A DNA stretch of 54,169 nt, from assembly GCA_022821775.1 (NCBI GenBank), contig JAJECY010000048.1, positions 1 through 54,169 of the forward strand, read 5' to 3'. The notes beneath the pieces were generated by a model. That model did not search any database, was not told the DNA's origin, and saw only the letters and a list, made by a program, of their open reading frames with translations. The DNA is from Acidobacteriota bacterium. Its GTDB lineage: Bacteria; Acidobacteriota; Terriglobia; Versatilivoradales; Versatilivoraceae. Shown here piece after piece: positions 27,066-39,581 of this stretch. Numbering within the stretch: the first letter of the stretch is position 1; each line of letters starts with the position of its first letter. The translations under genes were made by a program, and so were the position numbers.

Positions 27066-30017
27066 CTAGAAGCTCAATCGGAGTCCAAGCTGGACGATGC
27101 GCCCGCCTCGGGAGCCGATAATCCTGCCGGCGTTGCTGTTGGGATTTTCGCGGGATCCGATGACGGCGTCGGGCCGGTTGAGGTTGGCGTGGTTGAGGGC
27201 GTTAAAGGCCTCGCCAATGACCTCCAACGTCAACTCCTCGCTCACCGGCAACCGCTTGCTCAGGGACATGTCAAGGTTCCAGAAGCTGGGATTCCGCAGG
27301 GTTGGATGGTAGCGCGACCCATTTCCCAGGGTGAAGTCGGCCGGCTGCTCGAAGGCCAGCGGATTGAACCACAGCCAAGGCGAGCGGTCCTGGAGGTGTG
27401 GATCGACCCCGGGAACCGAATTGACCCTCAACGATTCGGCCACGCCGCCGGTGTTGTTGAACAGGGGCCTCAGTTGAATCGGAGTGCCGCTCTGGAAGAT
27501 GCTCATGCCGCTCATGGTCCATCCCCGCCCCAGGGCATTGATCCAGTGGCGGGAGCTGGAGAAACGGCGGCCTTCGCCGAAGGGCAGCTCATAAAGATAA
27601 CTGGCTCTCAAGCGGTGGGTTCTGTCGTTGGAGGAAAGGGACTTTTCGGCTTGCAGGTTGGTTGAATTCTGAGGGGGCTTGCCTTTCAGCAGGGTGTCGA
27701 TGGCCTTGGAATAGGAATAGGAGCCGGTGAAGCTCAGGCCCCTGGAAAGTTGCTTGTCGACCCGGAGATACCCGCGGTGGACGGAGTTCGATCCTGCAGG
27801 GTAGCCATACCCGTGGGCGATGCGGCGAAACTGGGGATAGGGTCGCAGCGACTGTCTGAAGTCGAGGTCGTTCAGCCGGTCCCGGAACTGCAAGGCGGAA
27901 GGGGCCAGGGGGTTGAGATTCACGTCGTTACCCATGGGGAGATGAGTTCCGCGTTCCCCGATGTAGGCCACGCGCACGGCGAATTCGGAAAAGTCCCTCT
28001 CGACTTCCAGCCGCCACTCGTGGACTTCGGGCGTTTCGGTATGGGGCTCGAAGTATGCGGCATCCTGGTGGTTGGCGGCAGTCGAAGTGAGGTCCGGCGG
28101 GTTGGCCACCTGCGGGAAGCCTTGCCGGAGCAGCATTACCGGCTCCAACTGCCGATTGGGCGAAGTGAGCAGCGGCGCGGCGTTGAAACCCAAGGTGCCC
28201 AGGTGCGTCGGGTTCAGAGGAAGGGAATCGGAATAAAGCCCATAGTTGGCCCGTATGACCGTCCGGCGGTCTCCCCAAGGGCTCACCGCTACGGCGACTC
28301 CAGGTTCCAAGTTGACCTGAGTGGGGGCAAAGGTTCTGGGCTGCCCGTCCCGGCCCGCGAAAACGAGGATCCCGGGTTGCCCGTTCTCGGGATTCAGGCC
28401 CTCCAGGCTCAGGCTGGACTGCCGGTCGAATTTTTCACGAGGAGCCGTGTCGAGCTCCATGTTCAATCGAAACGTCCAGGTAAGCTTGGAAGTGACCTGA
28501 TATTCATCGCTGAATCCGAATTCATACTGCTCCGATCGCAAGTAGGTGGGGTGCAACACCATCGACTGCTCGGCGCTGTCGGGCATCCCCAGCAGGAACT
28601 GGGCGGCCGGGCTTCCCGTGTTGTTGACGCCCGGCAGTCCCGTCAGTTCTCCGGAGAAGTCGAATCGGCCCGAAGGGTATCGGGACTGGAAACTGTTCAC
28701 CTGCCTCCAATAAGCCTTGCCGTGCAGCTTCAGGTTGTGCTTGTTGTAGCGCAGGCTGATTGCATCGGACACTGAAAAGTCCGCAATCCGGTAACGGGCC
28801 ATGGCCCCGGGTCGGGTGCCGATATCGACAAAGTGGCCCAGACCGAATCGAGGAAAGGCGCCGCTGCCGAGTCCGCCGATGCCGAGCTGTTCCGGGAAAT
28901 CAGTCCGATAGATGTTCTCTTGGGCGCTGGCCAGAGAACGATGCCGCGCCCACAGGGAGAACTGGTTGACCACTCGGGGTGAGAGGCTGAAGGTGTGGCT
29001 GAACCTTCCGCTCCTGGAGCCCACGCGGCGTTGGGGCCTGCGCGGGTTGGCGGGGTTGTCGAAAATCGGGGCCGAGCCGTCGATTCCGCCGGAGAAGCGG
29101 CCGTTCCAGGTGAACTTCTGCCTGTTTCCGATATCGTGGTCAAGCTTCCAGACCGTTCCGTTGGGCGTGTTGGTTTCGGCTGCGTTGGTAAAGAAATTGT
29201 TCCGCAGGAACGGGCCGACGCTGGTGTTGGGATGGGGATAATAGGCCAGGGCCTTCAGAGCGACCGGATCCAGCCGATGGGCGGGAATCCGGTTTCCCGC
29301 AAAGGGGTCGCGCAGGTACTGCAGGTTGGACAAGGACACCGGTTGGCCGGGGTCGTAGTCGGGGTTGGGCCGGGTCGTGGCCGGGTCGTAGATCAGGACC
29401 GGGCGGCCGGCGCTGTCGACCAGGTCGGAAAAGTCTCCCGAACGCTGGAGCGGTGTCAGAACGTCTCCCAGGTAGGGCCGTGAGATCCTTTCCCGGGTGC
29501 CCTCGTAGGCGATGGAGAAGAACGTCCGCCCCCGGCCGTCGTAGAGCCCCGGAACCGCGACCGGTCCGGTCAGGTTGAATCCGAACTGGTTCCGGCGCAA
29601 TACGGATTTGGTCCCATTGGCCTGCCGGACCTCATGGGGCAGGGCATCCAGCGCGTCGTTGCGAAAATAATGGTAGAGGTTGCCGCGGTAATCCCGCGAG
29701 ATGCGCCGGGAGCCGTTGCCCTTCTCGCCGCCGGGATAGTCCAGCGTGATGCGCTCGATCTGGGCCCGGTATTCCCGGATAGCCCTACGCAGCTCGGGCG
29801 GAACGGCTGCCGGCGGAGAGGCGGGCCCCGCGGGCTCGAGCGGCCCCAGCCCGGCAATGGTCCGTGGAGCGGGAGTTGCGGCGGCGGGTTGCCCGGCGGC
29901 CTTCTTCTCCTCCCCCAGACCGGCCGAGGGGAAAGAGGCCAGGCCGAGGAAAACCAGGGCGAGAAGGCCCCCCGGGAGCCGCATTTGAGATCGATTGAGA
30001 CTTCTGAGGTTCAGCAT
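27066..30017 (-). CDS. Oar-like TonB-dependent outer-membrane protein lacking the usual N-terminal domains
   Basis: 983 aa from the ATG at 30017. An upstream ATG at 30071 falls between the -35 and -10 of a good promoter, so it is rejected. A signal peptide is plausible (MRLPGGLLALVFLGLASFPSAGLG). Barrel features of the acidobacterial family are clear: YHYFRNDALDALPHEV, RRNQFGFNLTGPVAVPGLY, GRGRTFFSIAYEGTRER, LRDPFAGNRIPAHRLDPVALKAL, and a final QLGLRLSF. The N-terminal carboxypeptidase-regulatory-like domain and most of the plug are missing, replaced by a Pro/Ala-rich stretch of about 80 residues. Active transport is therefore uncertain. Confidence 0.85.
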   Translation of the reverse strand: MLNLRSLNRSQMRLPGGLLALVFLGLASFPSAGLGEEKKAAGQPAAATPAPRTIAGLGPLEPAGPASPPAAVPPELRRAIREYRAQIERITLDYPGGEKGNGSRRISRDYRGNLYHYFRNDALDALPHEVRQANGTKSVLRRNQFGFNLTGPVAVPGLYDGRGRTFFSIAYEGTRERISRPYLGDVLTPLQRSGDFSDLVDSAGRPVLIYDPATTRPNPDYDPGQPVSLSNLQYLRDPFAGNRIPAHRLDPVALKALAYYPHPNTSVGPFLRNNFFTNAAETNTPNGTVWKLDHDIGNRQKFTWNGRFSGGIDGSAPIFDNPANPRRPQRRVGSRSGRFSHTFSLSPRVVNQFSLWARHRSLASAQENIYRTDFPEQLGIGGLGSGAFPRFGLGHFVDIGTRPGAMARYRIADFSVSDAISLRYNKHNLKLHGKAYWRQVNSFQSRYPSGRFDFSGELTGLPGVNNTGSPAAQFLLGMPDSAEQSMVLHPTYLRSEQYEFGFSDEYQVTSKLTWTFRLNMELDTAPREKFDRQSSLSLEGLNPENGQPGILVFAGRDGQPRTFAPTQVNLEPGVAVAVSPWGDRRTVIRANYGLYSDSLPLNPTHLGTLGFNAAPLLTSPNRQLEPVMLLRQGFPQVANPPDLTSTAANHQDAAYFEPHTETPEVHEWRLEVERDFSEFAVRVAYIGERGTHLPMGNDVNLNPLAPSALQFRDRLNDLDFRQSLRPYPQFRRIAHGYGYPAGSNSVHRGYLRVDKQLSRGLSFTGSYSYSKAIDTLLKGKPPQNSTNLQAEKSLSSNDRTHRLRASYLYELPFGEGRRFSSSRHWINALGRGWTMSGMSIFQSGTPIQLRPLFNNTGGVAESLRVNSVPGVDPHLQDRSPWLWFNPLAFEQPADFTLGNGSRYHPTLRNPSFWNLDMSLSKRLPVSEELTLEVIGEAFNALNHANLNRPDAVIGSRENPNSNAGRIIGSRGGRIVQLGLRLSF

Positions 30018-30059
30018 CAAGGCAACTCGTTTCCGCACACACTTCTCCGCGAACAGGTC

Positions 30060-30089
30060 AGTATCCACCATCTAAGGTCGGATTGTCAA
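30060..30089 (-). promoter_or_regulatory. Candidate sigma-70 promoter of the Oar-like/VWA genes
   Basis: On the minus strand TTGACA (30089-30084) is a perfect -35. An 18-base spacer leads to GATACT (30065-30060), matching the -10 consensus at four of six positions. Transcription would begin near 30053, about 36 bases before the chosen ATG. Confidence 0.6.
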
Positions 30090-30246
30090 TAGTTTACGCG
30101 GAATTTCAGTCCGACTTGACGGCTCGGAGGCGACAGCGTTGCTGAGAAGTGGACGCCACTCGGATGTTACGTTCGCGGCTGAGTTCCACTCATGGAGCGC
30201 CGCGCCTGCCCCCGAATTCCACAAAACGTCGTTCAGGAAGCTCGAG

Positions 30247-30551
30247 TATCACTCCCCCCTTGAGGGGGAGTCGCAGCAGGCCTGCAAACAGCTCCTTGCT
30301 GGGTCGGGCGGCAGGGTGGCTGCCTGCCGGCAACGTCGCGCTGACGCTCCGCGACCTCCAGCCAGTAATAAGGATGCGGGCGGGACGCCCGCGCTCCCGG
30401 GTGGGGCTTCGCCCTTCTATCACTCCCCCCTTGAGGGGGAGTCGCAGAGGCTTCTGCGGTGGGGGAGGGCGTACAAGCAGCGCCCAATGGCGCGGTCTTG
30501 TGCGCCGTCGCGGGCTCGCACCAGCCAACCTACAGGCGAAGGCCGATGCGG
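30247..30551. repeat. Cluster of modular intergenic repeats
   Basis: Two copies of a 30-base unit containing ACTCCCCCCTTGAGGGGGAG lie at 30247-30276 and 30418-30447. Between them, 30319-30400 matches 49951-50032 at 77 of 82 bases and ends in the GCGGGCGGGACGCCCGC palindrome. Bases 30497-30551 match 51263-51317 at 48 of 55 bases. The 594-base gap between the Oar-like gene and mutT holds no other gene. Confidence 0.8.
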
Positions 30552-30611
30552 AGCGGGCCGACACCGACACCCGCGAGCGGCAGCGCCGTGCACAGGGGAC
30601 GCTGCTCTTGC

Positions 30612-31004
30612 TCAGCCGCCTGACCGGAGTTTCTGCATGAGGGGCCGGTTGGCCGGGGGGAAGCGGTAGTTCCCGAGATCTTCGGGAGTCACCCATGCGA
30701 AGCGTTGGCATCCCAGGGCCTGAATATCGCCACCGGCGTAGCGGCACTTGAAGAACTTCAGGCAAACGGTTTTCTCGGGATAGTCGTATTCAATGGTTTC
30801 AAACATCTCTCCTACGACCACGCCGATGTTGAGTTCCTCTCGAATTTCCCGGACCAGGCATTCCCGGATGGATTCGCCGGGCTTGCGCTTGCCGCCGGGA
30901 AATTCCCACAGCCCGGGGAGATGGGAGCCCGGCAGCCTCTGGGTGATGAGCAGGCGCCCCTGCCGGAAGAGGACGGCGGCGGCGACTTCGATGACGGGTT
31001 TCAT
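30612..31004 (-). CDS. mutT: MutT-like Nudix hydrolase (8-oxo-dGTP diphosphatase)
   Basis: 130 aa, full length for MutT. It would cleanse oxidised dGTP from the nucleotide pool. The Nudix box is complete: GGKRKPGESIRECLVREI then REELNI. The N terminus VIEVAAAVLFRQGRLLITQR and LWEFPGGK are MutT-like. A C-terminal ALGCQRFAWVTPEDL matches MutT substrate-binding segments. It is divergent from the ATP synthase genes, with about 200 bases between. Confidence 0.88.
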   Translation of the reverse strand: MKPVIEVAAAVLFRQGRLLITQRLPGSHLPGLWEFPGGKRKPGESIRECLVREIREELNIGVVVGEMFETIEYDYPEKTVCLKFFKCRYAGGDIQALGCQRFAWVTPEDLGNYRFPPANRPLMQKLRSGG

Positions 31005-31074
31005 GGGGTCCTGGATGCCGGGGCGGAGCGCCTCCTATTCTCTTCAGAGGGGATGGTTTGAGGCAAAACGGACC

Positions 31075-31101
31075 TTGACCGGAACCCCTGATTGTGATAA
31101 T
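31075..31101 (+). promoter_or_regulatory. Candidate promoter of the ATP synthase operon
   Basis: TTGACC (31075-31080) and GATAAT (31096-31101) are separated by 15 bases. The short spacer is offset by a TG one base upstream of the hexamer, an extended -10. The first gene starts 100 bases downstream. Confidence 0.4.
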
Positions 31102-31201
31102 TTTCTCATGCTCTTTCGGCATCCGGTCGTCGCCGAAAAACGGGCTCAGGATCTGGTATGCTCCCGGCAATTGCCGGGAAGAGGTCGCGAATCGCTGAAA
31201 T

Positions 31202-31624
31202 ATGGAATTGGTGCAGCCAGATCTGTCGGTGCTAGTGGTTATTCTGCTCGTCCTGTCTCTCTTTTTCATCTTAAAACGATCATTCTTCAATCCCATCAAC
31301 AAGATATTGGAGGATCGGGAAGCGGCAGTTCACGGTGCGCAGCGAAAAGCCAATGAAAAGCTTGGCGAGTTCGAGGAGAAGTCTCGCATTTATCAAGACA
31401 AATTGAACGCTGCCCGCCTGGAGATCTACCGTCAACAAGAGACCCTTCGCTCGGAAGCCCTCAACCGGAGAGCCGGTATTCTGGCCAAGGGGCGTCAAGA
31501 GGCGGAAGGGCTCGTCCAGTCTACCCGAGACGAACTGCAAAACCAGGTTGCTTCCGCCAAGAACGACCTGGAATCCAACTTGACCAAATTCGCGGATGGA
31601 ATCGTTAAGGCGATCCTGCGCTAG
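31202..31624 (+). CDS. F0F1 ATP synthase subunit b' (b-type stalk)
   Basis: 140 aa. One N-terminal membrane helix (about residues 8-24, LSVLVVILLVLSLFFIL) followed by an unbroken charged helix of about 110 residues, the peripheral-stalk architecture. NPINKILEDREAAVHGAQRKANE is the usual post-membrane segment of b subunits. A second b-type gene follows, so the stalk is probably a b/b' heterodimer as in cyanobacteria and alphaproteobacteria. It is the first gene of the operon; no a or c subunit gene precedes it. Confidence 0.88.
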   Translation: MELVQPDLSVLVVILLVLSLFFILKRSFFNPINKILEDREAAVHGAQRKANEKLGEFEEKSRIYQDKLNAARLEIYRQQETLRSEALNRRAGILAKGRQEAEGLVQSTRDELQNQVASAKNDLESNLTKFADGIVKAILR

Positions 31625-32234
31625 GTTGTCCCTGCCGGGATCTTTTCTCATCGCTCTGACCGGGGTGTTGCTGGCTTTCTGTCTGGCCCTGCCGGCCGCC
31701 GGGGAAGAGGCAACAGACGACGGCGCCGCGGCGGCGTCGGGCGACGATCACGGCAGCCCCCTGTCCATCGTGTGGAAGTGGGGGAATTTCATTCTCCTCT
31801 TCGGGGGATTGGCCTACTATTTGCGCCGGCCGCTGCGGGAGTTTCTCCAAGCGAGGGCTCGGGGCATTGAAGAGGGGCTTGCCAGCGGCAAGCGGGCTCA
31901 GGAGGAGGCCAAGGAAAAAATGTCCGCCATCGAGGCCCAGTTGGCTCGCCTGGACGAAGACATCGACGGCTTGAGGCAGCAGGCGGCCCGCGAGTCCGAA
32001 GAGGAACGGCGTCGCATCGTCGACAGCTCCCATGCCGAGGCGGAAAGGATCGTGGCCGTGGCCAGGCGGGAAATCGAGGGGTTGCAGCGTTCGGCGCGAG
32101 TGGAGCTCAAGGCTCACGTGGCCCGCCTGGCAGTCGATCTGGCGGAGGAACGGCTGAAAAAGGACCTGGAACCGAGCCAGAACCAACGCCTCGTTTCCAG
32201 GTTCGTTCGTTCCCTGAAGCAAACCGGGTCCTGA
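31596..32234 (+). CDS. atpF: F0F1 ATP synthase subunit b
   Basis: 212 aa, longer than usual (about 160). Residues 13-36 (LPGSFLIALTGVLLAFCLALPAAG) look like a signal peptide, followed by a short acidic linker and then the true membrane helix (WKWGNFILLFGGLAYYL, about 61-77). The stalk helix follows from RRPLREFLQARARGIEEGL. Two starts are possible: ATG at 31596, overlapping b' by 29 bases, or TTG at 31626, directly after it. Such pre-sequences are seen in some acidobacterial b subunits. The delta gene follows after 32 bases. Confidence 0.88.
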   Translation: MESLRRSCARLSLPGSFLIALTGVLLAFCLALPAAGEEATDDGAAAASGDDHGSPLSIVWKWGNFILLFGGLAYYLRRPLREFLQARARGIEEGLASGKRAQEEAKEKMSAIEAQLARLDEDIDGLRQQAARESEEERRRIVDSSHAEAERIVAVARREIEGLQRSARVELKAHVARLAVDLAEERLKKDLEPSQNQRLVSRFVRSLKQTGS

Positions 32235-32266
32235 CGGGTCGCGGGTGAGGCATTCGAGGTTACGGA

Positions 32267-32806
32267 ATGGCGGCCATTGCCAATCGGTATGCCAGGGCGC
32301 TGGCGGAGGTCAGTTTCAAGCTCGGTCAGCACGAGGCGGTTGAGCGGGAGTTGGAGCAGTTCGGTCAACTGCTGGACGGCAATCGAGAACTGTCGGCCTT
32401 CTACGAGGATCCCGCCGTCGGCGCGGCCAGAAAAAAGGCCGCCACCTCGCAACTGCTCGCCAGGCTGGGTTTCTGCAAGACGGCCGGCAATTTCATTCAT
32501 GTCCTGGTGGAGCGCAACCGCATGGGGCATTTCAACGAGATGTTGCAAGCCTTTCGGCAGGTGATCCGGGATCGTTTGGGCATTGTCGAGGTCGGGGTGA
32601 CCACTTCGGCCGAGATCGGCCAGGCGCTTCGGGAACAGTTGAGCCGGGCCATGGAGCAGGTTAGCGGCAAGCGGGTCCAGCTCCGGTTCCGGATCGACCC
32701 GCGGATCCTGGGTGGAGTCGTCACGCGCGTGGGCGACACCATCTACGACGGTTCGGTGCGGCAGCAGTTGCAACAGATGAAGGAGCGTCTCAGCACGCTG
32801 GATTGA
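32267..32806 (+). CDS. atpH: F0F1 ATP synthase subunit delta
   Basis: 179 aa, full length. It caps the F1 head and binds the b stalk. Seen: [18 protein letters not shown] at the N terminus, [23 protein letters not shown] in the middle, and the C-terminal [37 protein letters not shown], the most conserved segment. Alpha follows after 22 bases. Confidence 0.95.
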   Translation: MAAIANRYARALAEVSFKLGQHEAVERELEQFGQLLDGNRELSAFYEDPAVGAARKKAATSQLLARLGFCKTAGNFIHVLVERNRMGHFNEMLQAFRQVIRDRLGIVEVGVTTSAEIGQALREQLSRAMEQVSGKRVQLRFRIDPRILGGVVTRVGDTIYDGSVRQQLQQMKERLSTLD

Positions 32807-32828
32807 GCTGAGCCGGGGAGAGAACCTG

Positions 32829-34358
32829 ATGGGAATCAAGGCGGAAGAGATCAGTCAGATCATTCGGGCGCAGATCGAGGATTTCGACGCGGGTCCGGTG
32901 GTCAGCGAAGTGGGGACGGTCATCTCGGTCGGGGACGGCATTGCCCGGGTCCACGGGCTGGAAAAAGTGATGTACAGCGAACTGCTGGAATTCCCCCACG
33001 GGATTTCCGGAATGGCGCTCAACCTGGAGGAGGACCAGGTGGGCTCGGTGCTGCTGGGCGAGGCCTCCGAAATCAAGGAAGGCGACCTGGTGAAGCGGAC
33101 CAGGAAGATCATGGCGGTTCCGGTGGGAGAAGCCATGGTCGGCCGTGTGGTGGATCCCCTGGGACAGCCGGTCGACGGCAAGGGGCCCATTCCCACCGAT
33201 CGTCTCAATCCGGTCGAGCGCATCGCTCCGGGAATCGTGGATCGCGAGCCCGTCAAGCGACCCCTCCAGACGGGGCTCAAGTCCATCGACTCCATGATCC
33301 CCATCGGGCGGGGGCAGCGGGAGCTCATTATCGGCGACCGTCAGACCGGAAAGACGGCCGTGGCGGTGGACACCATCATCAATCAGAAGGGCGGCGACGT
33401 CATCTGCATCTATGTGGCCATCGGCCAGAAGCGCTCCACCATCGCCCAGGTGGTTCAGACTCTGGTGGACAACGACGCCATGGACTACACCATCGTGGTG
33501 TCGGCCTCCGCCTCCGAACCGGCGCCGCTGCAGTACCTGGCTCCCTACGCCGGCTGCGCCATCGGTGAATATTTCCGCGACACCGGCCGGCACACCGTCT
33601 GCATCTATGACGACCTCTCCAAGCACGCGGCCGCCTACCGGGAGATTTCGCTGCTGTTGCGGCGCCCGCCGGGCCGGGAAGCCTATCCGGGTGACGTCTT
33701 CTACCTGCACTCCCGCCTGCTGGAGAGGGCGGCCAAGCTGAACGATTCGCGGGGAGGCGGGTCTTTGACGGCCCTGCCGATTATCGAAACCCAGGCCGGC
33801 GACGTTTCCGCCTACATCCCCACCAACGTGATTTCGATCACCGATGGACAGATCTACCTGGAAGCGGACCTCTTTCACTCGGGCATCCGGCCTGCCATCA
33901 ACGTGGGGCTGTCGGTCTCCCGCGTGGGAGGCAGCGCTCAGATCAAGGCCATGCGCCAGATTGCCGGGACCTTGCGGCTGGAATTGGCTCAATACCGCGA
34001 ACTGGCCGCATTCGCCCAGTTCGGAAGCGACCTCGACAAGGCGTCGCAAGCCCAGCTCAACCGAGGGGAACGACTGGTTGAAGTGCTGAAGCAGGGCCAG
34101 TACGCACCCCTGCCGGTAGACAAGCAGGTCATCACCATCTACGCCGCCACCAACGGCTATCTGGATTCCCTGGAGGTTGCCGACTGCGGTGCCTTCGAGG
34201 AGGGGCTCTACCATTTTCTGGACACCCACCATCCCTCCCTGGGAGCCAGGATTCTGGAGCAGGGGCAGCTCGACGACTCGCTGAGGGCGGAACTCACGAC
34301 CTTCCTGGATGAGTTCAGCCAAAAATTCGAGGCCGAGAAGGCATCGAGCGCGGCCTGA
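32829..34358 (+). CDS. atpA: F0F1 ATP synthase subunit alpha
   Basis: 509 aa. Non-catalytic nucleotide-binding subunit of F1. N-terminal [17 protein letters not shown]-loop [15 protein letters not shown] (about residues 171-185); [44 protein letters not shown]; and the arginine-finger segment [20 protein letters not shown]. The gamma gene begins 7 bases after the stop. Confidence 0.98.
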   Translation: MGIKAEEISQIIRAQIEDFDAGPVVSEVGTVISVGDGIARVHGLEKVMYSELLEFPHGISGMALNLEEDQVGSVLLGEASEIKEGDLVKRTRKIMAVPVGEAMVGRVVDPLGQPVDGKGPIPTDRLNPVERIAPGIVDREPVKRPLQTGLKSIDSMIPIGRGQRELIIGDRQTGKTAVAVDTIINQKGGDVICIYVAIGQKRSTIAQVVQTLVDNDAMDYTIVVSASASEPAPLQYLAPYAGCAIGEYFRDTGRHTVCIYDDLSKHAAAYREISLLLRRPPGREAYPGDVFYLHSRLLERAAKLNDSRGGGSLTALPIIETQAGDVSAYIPTNVISITDGQIYLEADLFHSGIRPAINVGLSVSRVGGSAQIKAMRQIAGTLRLELAQYRELAAFAQFGSDLDKASQAQLNRGERLVEVLKQGQYAPLPVDKQVITIYAATNGYLDSLEVADCGAFEEGLYHFLDTHHPSLGARILEQGQLDDSLRAELTTFLDEFSQKFEAEKASSAA

Positions 34359-34365
34359 GGGGAAC

Positions 34366-36672
<2,307 letters not shown>

Positions 36673-36677
36673 TTCCC

Positions 36678-37100
36678 ATGGCAGAATCGACCTTCAAGCT
36701 CACGGTGGTCTCCCCCGAACGCCTGGTCGTGTCGGAGGAGGTGGAGGCAGCCCAGGTCCCGGGCAAGAACGGCTATCTGGGCATTCTGCCCGGCCATGCC
36801 CCCATGATGACGGAGCTGGATATCGGGGAGCTGTCCTATCGCCAGGGGGATCGAACCGGCTACCTGGCGTTGACCTGGGGCTATTGCGAGGTATTGTCCG
36901 ATCAGGTGATCGTTCTGGCCGAGAGGGCCGAGCGGGCCGAGGAAGTGGATCTGGAGCGGGCCCAGGCCTCCATGGAGAGGGCCCGGAAGAGGCTGTCGAA
37001 CCTCCGGGATACCGATACCGATTTCCTCAGGGCCAGAACCAGCCTGCAGCGGGCCCTGATTCGGGTGCAGGTGAGCCAGAAGGCGGACGGGGACGGCTAG
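36678..37100 (+). CDS. atpC: F0F1 ATP synthase subunit epsilon
   Basis: 140 aa. An N-terminal beta sandwich (FKLTVVSPERLVVSEEVEAAQVPGKNGYLGILPGHAPMMTEL) and a C-terminal helical hairpin (about residues 88-130) that can inhibit hydrolysis. It is the last gene of the operon; a and c are missing downstream as well. A strong hairpin (37211-37230, CGGGAGAG/CTCTCCCG) follows but has no T run. Confidence 0.95.
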   Translation: MAESTFKLTVVSPERLVVSEEVEAAQVPGKNGYLGILPGHAPMMTELDIGELSYRQGDRTGYLALTWGYCEVLSDQVIVLAERAERAEEVDLERAQASMERARKRLSNLRDTDTDFLRARTSLQRALIRVQVSQKADGDG

Positions 37101-37129
37101 CGAGGCAGCCGCTCAGACCGCCAAGCGGC

Positions 37130-37192
37130 AAAAAAGATATCCACTAAGGGCCTCGAAGGATAACGAAGGGCCGCGAAGAAAGACAAAAAGAC
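37130..37192. repeat. Short-unit repeat with CGAAG units
   Basis: Units such as CTAAGGGCCTCGAAGGATAA and CGAAGGGCCGCGAAGAAAG give an approximate 11-12 base period. Similar CACGAAG-type units lie at 19790-19805, 21828-21843 and 48262-48277. The array sits between atpC and the lysine riboswitch. Confidence 0.55.
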
Positions 37193-37289
37193 ATATGAGC
37201 TTGTTCGCGACGGGAGAGTGGGCTCTCCCGACCGCGTTGCAAAAAAGCTGAGGCGTTTGCTGTTTTTGCCCTACAATGGGGCGGTAGGA

Positions 37290-38687
<1,398 letters not shown>

Positions 38688-38689
38688 GG

Positions 38690-38756
38690 AAGTTTGAAGT
38701 TTGAAGTGAGAAGTTTGAAGGATGAAGTTTGAAGTTTGAAGGATGAGGTTTGAAGG
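38690..38756. repeat. TTTGAAG heptamer repeat array
   Basis: The array starts two bases after the homocitrate synthase stop codon and runs to just before the next gene: GAAGTTTGAAGTGAGAAGT and related units with occasional GGATGA interruptions. A cleaner array with the same unit starts directly after the pccB stop at 44266. Confidence 0.85.
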
Positions 38757-38769
38757 GTAAACTTTTTTC

Positions 38770-39570
38770 ATGAGTCCCAAGCAATCTCGAATGTTGATGT
38801 TGCGGCGCGCGGGGGCTGCGGTTGGAGCGGCCCTCCTCTTCCTGTTGGGGGCGCCGGGTGCGCTGCCGGGCCAATCCGATTTCCTGCGCCGATCGGAGGA
38901 AAGAGCCAGGCAGATTCTGCACAAGACCGTGGAGGCTCTGGGAGGGGAAGCCTACCTGGCAGCCCAGAACATCGTCCGGAAAGGGAAGTTCTACCAGTTT
39001 CGCCGCGACGTTCAACGGGGCTCCAACGAATTTCGCACGCTGGTGGCGTACCCCTGGAAACGGCGGGTGGAGTACGGCAAGAAAGCCCGGATCGTCCACA
39101 TCAACGACGGCGAGCAGGGCTGGAAGATCGAATACAAGAACATCAAGACCCAGACCGAGGAGGAGCTTCGCAACTACCGCATCGACATGAGGCACGACCT
39201 GGATCACATCCTCAGGTTCCGGCTGCGGGAGGAGGGCCTGAAGGTCCGCTATCTGGGAAAGTCGCGGACCCACCTGGAGCAGTTGGACGGGGTTCAGCTC
39301 ATGGATGCCTCCGGAGACAAGGTCCGGATCTTCGTCAACTCCCGCACCTTCCTGCCCGTAAGGATGGAGTATGAATCCCCTCCCCGCGGCAAGCGCTGGG
39401 CCACCGAAGACGAGAAGTTCTTCCACAACTACCACGAGATCAACGGAGTCAGGATTCCGTTCACCGTCGTTTTGAATTCCAACGGGTACAAGGCCATGGA
39501 GACGCAGCTTTCCTCCGCGCAGATTAACGCCGACCTGTCGGACACCCTGTTTTCATCCCCCCGAAAGTAG
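38770..39570 (+). CDS. LolA-like/outer-membrane lipoprotein-sorting type secreted protein
   Basis: 266 aa. A signal peptide is likely (about residues 1-34, ending [14 protein letters not shown]). The body has the LolA-like pattern of strands, e.g. [59 protein letters not shown] and [17 protein letters not shown]. Such proteins are common in acidobacterial genomes; their substrates are unknown. The ATG follows the heptamer array by 13 bases. It precedes hslV by 11 bases, so the genes may share a transcript. Confidence 0.75.
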   Translation: MSPKQSRMLMLRRAGAAVGAALLFLLGAPGALPGQSDFLRRSEERARQILHKTVEALGGEAYLAAQNIVRKGKFYQFRRDVQRGSNEFRTLVAYPWKRRVEYGKKARIVHINDGEQGWKIEYKNIKTQTEEELRNYRIDMRHDLDHILRFRLREEGLKVRYLGKSRTHLEQLDGVQLMDASGDKVRIFVNSRTFLPVRMEYESPPRGKRWATEDEKFFHNYHEINGVRIPFTVVLNSNGYKAMETQLSSAQINADLSDTLFSSPRK

Positions 39571-39581
39571 AGCGGGCATCT

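Noticed and set aside
30018-30071. ATG at 30071 as the start of the Oar-like protein
   Set aside because: It lies between the -35 and -10 of a good promoter, so it would not be transcribed from it.
38690-38756. CRISPR array from short repeated units
   Set aside because: Units are contiguous heptamers without unique spacers, and no cas genes are present. No CRISPR array was seen in the window.
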